15,465 nucleotides of DNA from NCBI GenBank assembly GCA_016717105.1, contig JADKGF010000025.1, positions 1 through 15,465 on the forward strand, read 5' to 3'. Source of the stretch: Saprospiraceae bacterium (lineage in GTDB: Bacteria; Bacteroidota; Bacteroidia; Chitinophagales; Saprospiraceae). Below, in pieces: positions 9,128 through 15,465 of the stretch. The stretch's first letter is position 1, and each line of letters starts with the position of its first letter. A program made the position numbers and the translations under genes. A model generated the notes under the pieces. It was not told where the DNA came from, searched no databases, and saw only the letters and a program-made list of their open reading frames with translations.

Positions 9128-9191
9128 ATGATCTAAATCATCTTTTGGTAACAATAGTTACACCATGACGAATCAATAGAATCTACTTTTG
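9128..9191 (+). promoter_or_regulatory. Promoter with two stacked dyads for the MBL-rhodanese operon
   Basis: TACTTTTG (9184-9191) is an exact -7 element, 20 bases before the ATG at 9212. GTAACAATAGTTAC (9148-9161), a perfect 5-4-5 dyad, is centred 29.5 bp upstream of its first base. ATGATCTAAATCAT (9128-9141), also perfect and with the FNR core TGAT-N4-ATCA, is centred exactly 20 bp further upstream, about two helical turns. The layout resembles a class II site plus a class I site near -61 for Crp/Fnr-family activators. Confidence 0.6.
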
Positions 9192-9211
9192 TCCCATCAA
9201 AATAAATCAAC

Positions 9212-10608
9212 ATGTTATTTCAACACATTTATGACAAAAGTTTGGCGCAAGCCAGTTATTTGATAGGTTGCCAAAAATTGGGCGTAGCAGCAGTGATAGA
9301 TCCAAAACGTGATGTGGATACATACATTGAAATTGCAATCCAAAACAATATGAAAATTACCCATATTTTTTCGAAACACATATCCATGCGGATTTCTTGT
9401 CTGGTTCTAGAGAATTGGCGGCTTTGACAGGAGCGGACATGTACCTTTCAAATGAAGGTGGCCCTGATTGGCAATACGAATTTGAGCACAAAGGCTTAAA
9501 AGATGGCGATGTTATAAAATTGGGAAATTTGATTTTTGAAGTTATTCACACACCGGGACATACACCTGAGAGTATTAGTTTTCTCCTTACGGACACACCA
9601 GCCAGTAAAGAGCCAGTTATGATGTTTACTGGGGATTTTGTTTTTGTTGGTGATATAGGACGACCTGATTTATTAGAAAAAGCAGCTGGCATCCAAGGTA
9701 CCCAAGACATAGGTGCACTCCAAATGTATGATTCTATTAGAAAATTTGATGCACTTCCCGATTATATTCAAGTATGGCCTGGTCATGGTGCAGGATCAGC
9801 TTGTGGTAAGGCATTGGGTGCAGTACCAAGTACTACAGTTGGCTATGAAAAAATAAGAAACTGGGCACTTCAATACAAAGAAAATAAAGGTGGATTTGTG
9901 GATTATTTATTAGCTGACCAACCTGAACCACCAAAGTATTTTGCCATGATGAAAAAACTTAATAAAGTCGATCGAAATCTCTTAACTGCAGTACCCAAAT
10001 TAAATGAATTATCTACTGCTGATTTACAATCGGCTATGGATAAAGGCATAAAGGTGATTGATGCGAGAAATAAAACAGATTTTGCGAAGGGATTCATTCC
10101 CAATAGTATAAATATACAAGGCAACAATGCTTTTACTACATGGGCGGGATGGTTTTTGAATTATGAAGAACCATTTATTCTTTTGGCAGCACCTGCACAG
10201 TTGGATGATTTGACAAGAAAACTGATGCGAATTGGTTTGGAAAATATTTTGGGATATATACCATCTACTGACGTGTATAATGGTGAGTTGCAAGTCGCAA
10301 AAGTCATTGGTTATGATGATTTTATAACCAAATTAAATGATGATAATATCCAAATAATAGACCTAAGAGGAATAGCCGAATACAATGCTGGCCACATAAA
10401 AAATGCTGACAATGTATTTGTTGGTACCATTCTTAATAATTTAGGCAAAATAAGTAAAGAAAAAGAAGTAATCATTCACTGCCAAGGTGGAGATAGATCA
10501 TCAATTGCTTATTCATTATTGGCAAAAGAAGGTTTTACCAATATAACCAATTATTCTCCAGGTATGAATGAATGGATATCCTTGGGCAATGAAACTGTAA
10601 TAGAATAA
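9212..10608 (+). CDS. MBL-fold/double-rhodanese protein (CstB-like persulfide dioxygenase-sulfurtransferase), one frameshift
   Basis: Predicted cytosolic enzyme that oxidises sulfane sulfur (persulfides) and transfers sulfur. The metallo-beta-lactamase domain covers about residues 1-245. Its metal motif reads ETHIHADFLSGSREL once a frameshift near 9367 is corrected (a T run one base short); the later ligands are in HTPGHTPES, GDFVFVGDIGRPDLL and WPGHGAGSACG. This set fits the persulfide dioxygenase group (ETHE1, CstB). Two rhodanese domains follow. The first (DARNKTDFAKGFIPNSINI to LLAAPAQ) has no catalytic Cys. The second (IIDLRGIAEYNAGHI) carries the active loop HCQGGDRSS. The total is about 465 residues, normal for the family. 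It is the first gene of an operon; the rhodanese-Usp gene follows after 11 bases. The uncorrected sequence leaves an open frame only from 9397. Confidence 0.85.
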
Positions 10609-10619
10609 TTTTAATAATA

Positions 10620-11831
10620 ATGATTTCATATATCAAAAGCATTTTAGGTTTAAATACTGATACCAAAGTAATAGAACAAGGCGCAGTAATAATAGATGTC
10701 CGTAGTGCAGGTGAGTTTGCAACAGGCCACATCAAAGGTGCCCTAAATATTCCATTGGAAATTGTAGAAAGCAAGGCAGATGATTTAAAAAAATACCCGC
10801 AAGTTGTTGTTTATTGTAGAAGTGGTAATAGAAGTGGACAAGCATGTAGATACTTAATGCAGAGTGGGCTGAACAATGTTATCGATGCTGGTTCTATCAA
10901 TGATGCCCAAATATTACTCGACGCATCTGGCAAACAGGATGCTAAGATTGTAAAAGATGAAGTACATCCTTTATCACAACCAAAAAATTTGAGAAAAGAT
11001 AAGTCGCTGATGAAAGTACTAATCCCAACTGACTTTTCTGTTCAAGCGGACTATTCTTATTTAATGGTTAAAAAATTGGAAGAACAGCTGAATGTAGAAA
11101 TTCATTTCCTGCACATAATGGACGTTCCAGAGACTGTAACCATGGATGAAAATGGACTCATAGAAACTTGTGGTGAAATAGATGTCATGTATATCAAAGA
11201 CCAAATAAAGATCGCAGATCAGAAATTAAGTCAACTAAAAGAACAATATGGCTCTCACATAAATACACACATAAAATTTGGTAAAATAACGAATACCATA
11301 GTATCATTTGCTGATGAACACCATTTCGATTTGATTGTAATGGGTACAAAAGGGATTTGGGGTATTCAAGAAAAATTGTCATCAACTCAAGCGCAATTGA
11401 TCGCTAGGATTTCAGAAGTACCTTTACTTTCACTTATGTGCGATAGATCAGATTTAATAATTAGAGATATATTATTTGTACATGATTTTATGGAGGATGA
11501 TAAAACTGATCTGCCACTTATGCACAAGTTTTCAGAATTTTTTGATGCAAACTTTCACTTTCTTTACATTCAAGCTGAATCATCTACAGTTGATAACGAT
11601 GTATTATTGAAAAATATGGATGAATATGCACAATCTCATGGTATTTCCAAGTTCGAAAAGCATGCTTTAAAGACCAGTGATATTGAAAATGGTGTAAAAT
11701 CATTCTTAAAATCACAAGATGCTGACATTGTATTTATCGGAACTCATGGCAAAGGTGGCTTTTTTCATAAGAGCGCAGCAGAATCCTTAATAAAACATCT
11801 ATACAAACCTATCATTGCTTTTCATTTATAA
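10620..11831 (+). CDS. Rhodanese fused to two universal stress protein (UspA) domains
   Basis: Intact 403-residue cytosolic protein. Residues 1-105 form a single rhodanese domain with catalytic Cys66 in the loop CRSGNRSGQA, a six-residue loop typical of sulfane-sulfur carriers. Residues 131-275 and about 279-403 are two Usp domains, beginning KVLIPTDFS and DILFVHDF. The nucleotide-loop regions read GTKGIWGIQEKLSST and GTHGKGGFFHKSAAES. Both depart from the strict G-x2-G-x9-G-S/T pattern near its end, so ATP binding is uncertain. The junction (PKNLRKDKSLMKVLIPTDFS) includes a Met that would be a natural Usp start, so this could be two genes joined by an indel, but the linker is open and unremarkable. 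Its place between persulfide dioxygenase and YeeE/YedE suggests a sulfur acceptor or a sensor of sulfur stress. Confidence 0.85.
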   Translation: MISYIKSILGLNTDTKVIEQGAVIIDVRSAGEFATGHIKGALNIPLEIVESKADDLKKYPQVVVYCRSGNRSGQACRYLMQSGLNNVIDAGSINDAQILLDASGKQDAKIVKDEVHPLSQPKNLRKDKSLMKVLIPTDFSVQADYSYLMVKKLEEQLNVEIHFLHIMDVPETVTMDENGLIETCGEIDVMYIKDQIKIADQKLSQLKEQYGSHINTHIKFGKITNTIVSFADEHHFDLIVMGTKGIWGIQEKLSSTQAQLIARISEVPLLSLMCDRSDLIIRDILFVHDFMEDDKTDLPLMHKFSEFFDANFHFLYIQAESSTVDNDVLLKNMDEYAQSHGISKFEKHALKTSDIENGVKSFLKSQDADIVFIGTHGKGGFFHKSAAESLIKHLYKPIIAFHL

Positions 11832-11851
11832 GTATTTCATTTTATAATAAT

Positions 11852-12400
11852 ATGACTGAATTTTTCACTCAAAGCTGGTCGTGGTGGTTTACTGGTTTAG
11901 TAATATCTTCCATTATGTTTATATTATTGTTTTTTGGCCAATCGTTTGGTTTCTCGGCAAATCTCCGCACTATTTCCAGTTGCCGCGGTGCAGGCAAGAA
12001 TGTTAGTTTTTTTAATTTCAATTGGAAAAGTCAGTTATGGAATATTGTTTTCCTTGCTGGTGCTATCATAGGAGGAACCTTGGCTGGAACGGTTTTAAAC
12101 TCAAACGAACCAATTGTTATCTCTCCTTCTACGGTTTCCGATTTACAGGAATTGGGATTTTCATTACCTACAGGCTTGCAACCTGATGAGCTATTTGCTT
12201 GGGAAAGTGTGGCCACTTTAAAAGGATTTTTGATATTAGCAATCGGTGGTTTATTTATCGGATTCGGTAGTAGATATGCTGGTGGTTGTACTTCTGGTCA
12301 TGCTATAAGTGGGTTATCTTCCCTACAGATCCCATCATTAATTGCTGTTATTGGCTTTTTTATTGGTGGATTGCTGATGACACATATCCTATTTCTTTAA
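11852..12400 (+). CDS. YeeE/YedE family protein, N-terminal half-type (sulfur-compound transport)
   Basis: Intact 182-residue membrane protein with four or five hydrophobic segments. The family motif reads IGFGSRYAGGCTSGHAISGLSSLQ near residues 137-160, with the conserved Cys and His of the first half of YeeE/YedE (TsuA-type) transporters. The N-terminal half contains FGFSANLRTISSCRGAGK. TsuA takes up thiosulfate through a series of conserved cysteines. Here the fused protein is split, and the second half (GACPGP) is the next gene. It lies 20 bases after the rhodanese-Usp gene, in the same operon. The exact substrate (thiosulfate, sulfide or persulfide) is not fixed by the sequence. Confidence 0.85.
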   Translation: MTEFFTQSWSWWFTGLVISSIMFILLFFGQSFGFSANLRTISSCRGAGKNVSFFNFNWKSQLWNIVFLAGAIIGGTLAGTVLNSNEPIVISPSTVSDLQELGFSLPTGLQPDELFAWESVATLKGFLILAIGGLFIGFGSRYAGGCTSGHAISGLSSLQIPSLIAVIGFFIGGLLMTHILFL

Positions 12401-12475
12401 TTTTTTAATTGAATCAAATCCAATATTATACATTAGGTAATATTTTAATTTACAAATTGGCAAATCGTTAATGCA

Positions 12476-12890
12476 ATGAAATTTCTAAAATTTTTAGTAA
12501 TCGGTATTTTATTTGGAATCATGATGGCAAAGTCGGAAATTATTTCATGGTATCGCATCCAAGAAATGTTCAGATTTCAATCATTTCACATGTTTGGCAT
12601 CATAGGAATTGCAGTGATTTCTGGAATTATTGGTGTAATGGTTATCAAAAAATTTAACATCAAAGATTTCAATGGCAATCCGATAGTTTTCCACCCTAAA
12701 GAAAAATCACTAATTCGTTATATTGTTGGTGGTACTATATTTGGAATGGGTTGGGCTTTAAGTGGTGCTTTGTCCTGGACCGATGGTCGTCAATATTGGT
12801 TATGGATTCTTAAGTATGGGTATCGTATTCCTTTTTTCTATTTTAGGAACCTATCTTTATGGTGTGTTGCGTAGCAAGCTCCCGCATTAA
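12476..12890 (+). CDS. YeeE/YedE family protein, C-terminal half-type, one frameshift
   Basis: The start gives MKFLKFLVIGILFGIMMAKSE, then SWYRIQEMFRFQSFHMFGIIG, a family signature, and a YIVGGTIFGMGWALSGA segment. There the frame breaks: the run gctttgtcc has one T too many for GACPGPMVVNIGYGF, which is the second conserved Cys motif of the family. Continuing in the corrected frame gives three further hydrophobic stretches and a KLPH terminus at 12890. The corrected length is about 137 residues, normal for this half. It pairs with the gene ending at 12400, from which it is separated by 75 bases without a visible promoter. A second copy of the pair lies at 13830-14912. Confidence 0.8.
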
Positions 12891-12899
12891 TCACTTCCT

Positions 12900-12942
12900 G
12901 TAACATGTGTTACTTTATTTTTATAATATGAATGTACCTTTG
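12900..12942 (+). promoter_or_regulatory. Promoter with perfect GTAAC dyad for the second sulfur operon
   Basis: GTAACATGTGTTAC (12900-12913) is a perfect 5-4-5 dyad. TACCTTTG (12935-12942) is an exact -7 element, and the dyad centre lies 28.5 bp upstream of its first base. The core TAACAtgTGTTA also resembles PrfA and NtcA boxes, both of the Crp/Fnr family. The next gene starts at 12969. Confidence 0.6.
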
Positions 12943-12968
12943 CAAAATAAACAATTAAATTTCACAAC

Positions 12969-13275
12969 ATGTTTGCATTTCTAAAACCTTATTTGCTTCT
13001 ACACCTGCTCCTGACTTATCTGAAGTGCTATCAAAAAGCCATTCCTAGTAGATGTTCGCACACCGAGAGTTTGCACAAGCACACCCAAAAGGTGCTGTAA
13101 ATATACCATTAGATAGAATCGGCAGTTTTGATAAATTCAAAGACAAAAAGATATTGTTGTTTTCTGTCGAAGCGGCAATAGAAGTAGTCAAGCCAAATCT
13201 ATATTAAAATCAAATGGCTTTGAAAATGTGGTAGATGCAGGCCCATGGGAAAATGTAGCACAATTCACTGGCTAA
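12969..13275 (+). pseudogene. Single-domain rhodanese, multiply frameshifted
   Basis: No single frame is open, but shifting frames give a complete rhodanese of about 100 residues: MFAFLK, LFASTPAPDLSEVLSK, AFLVDVRTPR, EFAQAHPKGAVNIPLDRIG, ILLFCRSGNRSSQAKSIL, GFENVVDAGPWENVAQF, with a stop at 13273-13275. The catalytic loop CRSGNRS is the same as in the rhodanese-Usp protein. At least four indels lie in 300 bases, a higher density than in neighbouring genes, so real decay is possible here as well as sequencing error. It would be the first gene of the second sulfur operon, upstream of the repeat array. Confidence 0.7.
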
Positions 13276-13328
13276 GAATACTTTGTAGAATGTCAACATT
13301 TCTAATACGTGTTCTTTATAAATAATAA

Positions 13329-13797
13329 TGTGCCCTTAGTGTACCTTAGTGAATCCTAAGTGCATCTTAGTGGTAAAAAAAAGTGTTCTTTGTATATCTT
13401 AGTGAATCCTTTGTGCACCTTAGTGGTAAAAAATGTGCCCTTAATGTATCTAAGTGAATTCTTTGCGTTCTTAGTGGTAAAAAAAAGTGTTCTTTGTATA
13501 TCTCAGTGAATTCTTTGTGCACCTTAGTGGTAAAAAATGTGCCCTTAGTGTATCTCAGTGAATCCTAAGTGCATCTTAGTGGTAAAAAAAAGTGTTCTTT
13601 GTATATCTCAGTGAATCCTTAGTGCATCTTAGTGGTAAAAAAAAGTGTTCTTTGTATATCTTAGTGAATTCTTTGTGCACCTTAGTGGTAAAAATATCCC
13701 CTTAGTGTATCTCAGTGAATCCTAAGTGCATCTTAGTGGTTAAAAATTTACCCTTAGTGTATCTCAGTGAACCCTTAGTGCACCTTAGTGGTAAAAT
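13329..13797 (+). repeat. Nine tandem ~52-bp repeats with nested 11-bp subrepeats
   Basis: Units begin near 13329, 13382, 13434, 13486, 13538, 13591, 13644, 13695 and 13747, so the period is 51-53 bases. Each unit is built from four copies of a roughly 11-base element (CCTTAGTGTAT, CTTAGTGAAT, CCTTAGTGCAT, CTTAGTGGTA) and a run of A. Two subtypes exist: A starts gtgCCCTTAGTG, B starts gtgTTCTTTGTA; the order is A B A B A B B A A. The period is not a multiple of three, no frame is protein-like, and there are no unique spacers, so it is neither coding nor CRISPR. It fills the space between the rhodanese and the second YeeE/YedE pair. The remaining bases 13276-13328 and 13798-13829 hold nothing I can identify. 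Confidence 0.9.
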
Positions 13798-13829
13798 AAA
13801 ATTTTCAAAATCAAACCAACAACAATACA

Positions 13830-14398
13830 ATGCTTCAAATATTACAACAACCTTGGCCTTGGTATATAGCTGGTCCTCTTATTGGGCTTACCGTACCCGC
13901 ATTGCTCATTTTAGGAAATAAAAACTTCGGAATCTCATCTTCGCTTAGACATGTTTGTGCTGCATGTATCCCAGCAACATCGAATATTTCAAATATGATT
14001 GGAAAAAAGAAATCTGGAATCTATTTTTTTGTCTTAGGTATAATGATAGTGGTTTTTTAGCCGCATACTACTTTCATAACCAATCAGATATTATAGTGTC
14101 GCAGTCATTAAAAGCCGAATTGCAGACGTATGGTATCCAAGATTATTCTAATGCGCTTATTCCAACGGATATAGTAAATTGGGATCAGTTTTCACTTTTA
14201 AAGGCTTTTATTGTTTTAGTAATAGGTGGATTTTTAGTTCGATTTGGGACAAGATATGCAGTGGATGTACGAGTGGACATTCGATCATGGGTATTTCTGC
14301 GATGAACTGGGCATCATTGCTTGCCATGATATGTTTCCATGATTGGTGGTTTCTTTACTCGCCAATTGGTTTTGGCTTTATACTTTCACATTAATTAA
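13830..14398 (+). pseudogene. YeeE/YedE family protein, N-terminal half-type, second copy, frameshifted
   Basis: Paralogue of the gene at 11852. The start MLQILQQPWPWYIAGPLIGL leads to FGISSSLRHVCAACIPSNIEYFKYDWKKEIWNL over a first frameshift near 13975. It continues AAYYFHNQSDIIVSQSL, DIVNWDQFSLLKAFIVLVIGGFLV, and then, across a shift near 14265, GGCTSGHSIMGISAMNWASLLAM. A last shift near 14338 gives MIGGFFTRQLVLALYFHIN and a stop at 14398. The corrected length is about 189 residues, close to the first copy. It keeps the GGCTSGH motif but has a CAAC pair where the first copy has SSCRGAG. Confidence 0.75.
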
Positions 14399-14421
14399 CC
14401 ATAACATCTTCAATTATTATC

Positions 14422-14912
14422 ATGTCAAATCAAAATCAAAAGATCTGCAAAAAAGAGAGTTGGATGCCATGTGTGTTAATGAAAGCCAGCTAAGTCATCC
14501 TTGGTATTACAATATCAAGTACCTATTAATAGGAATTATTTTGGGATAGTTTTTGTCAAAGCCGAAATAGTATCATGGTTTAGAATCCAAGAAATGTTTA
14601 GACTTCAATCATTCCATATGTACGGCATCATAGGCAGTGCCATCATGGTAGGTGCATTATCAGTTTGATGATACGAAGATTTCAAATCAAACCATCTATG
14701 GCGAACCAATCGTGATAGTAAACAAGCCATTTAATAAAGGAATTATTTATGGTGGCCTACTATTTGGTATGGGTTGGGCGATAACAGGTGCTTGTCCAGG
14801 GCCGCTATTTGCTCAGATTGGATCAGGTGCCAGCGTTGTCATCATCACCATCTTAAGTGCTTTATTGGGTACATGGACTTACGGTTGGTTGCGAGATCGT
14901 TTACCTCATTAA
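14422..14912 (+). pseudogene. YeeE/YedE family protein, C-terminal half-type, second copy, frameshifted
   Basis: Paralogue of the gene at 12476, with a longer N-terminus. From ATG 14422 it reads MSNQNQK, then in a shifted frame KELDAMCVNESQLSHPWYYNIKYLLIGIILG. After a missing base near 14547 it reads IVFVKAEIVSWFRIQEMFRLQSFHMYGIIGSAIM, and across shifts near 14667 and 14690 MIRRFQIK, TIYGEPIVIVNKPF. The last 86 codons are clean and include GGLLFGMGWAITGACPGPLFAQIG, so the second conserved Cys motif is intact here. The end RDRLPH matches the first copy's SKLPH. It is followed after nine bases by the cytochrome c gene. Confidence 0.75.
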
Positions 14913-14921
14913 TATCTAGTC

Positions 14922-15465
14922 ATGAAGCAAAAAAATGAACCTTCATTCGACGAGTCAGTACTCAATATTAAATCCGTATTGTATTTTATAGTCATTGCTA
15001 TAATAGCTGTAATATTTTTTATTTTCAAATCTTTTAATACGTCAGGAAGCATTATTCCATTACCAAAATTTCAAGCCTTTGAAGTTGATAGCATTCAATC
15101 AAAAGCACCTAGCAAGTATTCTAAGTCGAGCGAAAATTTTTGGATTGCACCAGACATAATAAGTCTTAAAGGCTCTGCTTTAGAATCCCAAATACTTTAC
15201 GGTAAGGAATTAATCCAAAATACAGCTAAATATCTAGGACCTAAAGGCTCTGTGGCACAAATATCTAATGGTATGAATTGTCAAAATTGTCACCTTGATG
15301 CTGGTACAAAAATTTATGGCAATAATTATGGATCAGTAGCTTCTACTTTTCCTAAATTTAGAGCAAGAAGCGGCACTGAAGAAAATATCTATAAAAGAGT
15401 CAATGATTGTTTTGAGCGCAGCCTAAATGGCCAACCACTTGATACCACAAGCGCAGAAATGCAAG
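14922..15465 (+). CDS. TsdA-like thiosulfate dehydrogenase cytochrome c (partial, runs off the window)
   Basis: An open frame of 181 codons begins at ATG 14922 and continues past the end of the window. An N-terminal membrane anchor or signal (SVLYFIVIAIIAVIFFIF, about residues 18-35) is followed by a periplasmic domain with a c-heme motif CQNCH at Cys120 (15279-15293), in the context NGMNCQNCHLDAGT. Downstream are GSVASTFPKFRARSG and RVNDCFERSLNG. The latter contains Cys163, which by position resembles the axial heme Cys of TsdA. TsdA is a di-heme enzyme interconverting thiosulfate and tetrathionate; the second heme motif would lie beyond the window. Placement after YeeE/YedE genes fits import or handling of thiosulfate. 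A SoxA-related or other cytochrome is a less likely alternative. Confidence 0.7.
   Translation, partial: MKQKNEPSFDESVLNIKSVLYFIVIAIIAVIFFIFKSFNTSGSIIPLPKFQAFEVDSIQSKAPSKYSKSSENFWIAPDIISLKGSALESQILYGKELIQNTAKYLGPKGSVAQISNGMNCQNCHLDAGTKIYGNNYGSVASTFPKFRARSGTEENIYKRVNDCFERSLNGQPLDTTSAEMQ

Noticed and set aside
9903..10293. Two minus-strand ORFs inside the MBL-rhodanese gene
   Set aside because: Antisense to conserved rhodanese sequence; no recognisable protein.
13329..13797. CRISPR array
   Set aside because: Units are contiguous and similar along their full length, with no unique spacers, and no cas genes are present.
13715..13921. 68-codon ORF through the end of the repeats
   Set aside because: It is made of repeat sequence and then an out-of-frame reading of the YeeE/YedE start; composition is not protein-like.

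Overview
The window looks like a chromosome fragment of an AT-rich member of the Bacteroidota, probably environmental. Four signals support this: a type IX secretion C-terminal sorting domain, promoters with the Bacteroidota -7 element TAnnTTTG, starts without Shine-Dalgarno sequences, and several protein families I know mainly from this phylum (DUF6495, a CDxCG outer-membrane barrel, a small exported GKC-motif protein). Most genes carry one or more frameshifts although their protein-level similarity continues across them. At least six of these sit in A or T runs and are repaired by a one-base change in run length. I read most of them as sequencing or assembly indels rather than true gene decay, and give coordinates for the whole reconstructed gene.

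Left part (1-7279), from left to right: a broken outer-membrane barrel gene and a broken small exported protein (both minus); DUF6495 (minus); a DUF4403-like protein (plus, broken); an MbnP-like protein with a type IX secretion tail and an MbnH-like di-heme cytochrome c peroxidase (both plus, broken); a lipoprotein (minus, broken); and a LuxE/PaaK-type adenylate-forming enzyme (plus, broken). MbnP and MbnH are known elsewhere as a copper-associated, MauG-like pair.

Right part (7274-15465) is a sulfur module. An intact SulP anion transporter runs leftward. Divergent from it is an operon of an MBL-fold/rhodanese persulfide dioxygenase, a rhodanese-Usp-Usp fusion and a split YeeE/YedE pair. A second transcription unit follows: a small rhodanese (heavily frameshifted), nine ~52-bp tandem repeats, a second split YeeE/YedE pair, and a TsdA-like thiosulfate dehydrogenase cytochrome c running off the edge. 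Together these suggest uptake of thiosulfate or related sulfur compounds, sulfane-sulfur transfer and oxidation, and sulfate/sulfite movement.

The least expected signal is regulatory. Four promoters (SulP, MBL-rhodanese, second rhodanese/YeeE unit, MbnH-like peroxidase) each have a GTAAC-N4-GTTAC dyad, perfect or with one mismatch, centred 28.5-30.5 bp upstream of the first base of a TAnnTTTG element. A second dyad, ATGATCnAAATCAT, matches the FNR core; it occupies the same position at a fifth promoter and lies 20 bp upstream of the GTAAC dyad at the MBL promoter. This suggests one or two Crp/Fnr-family regulators linking the sulfur genes with the peroxidase and the exported-protein genes. 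No regulator gene is in the window.
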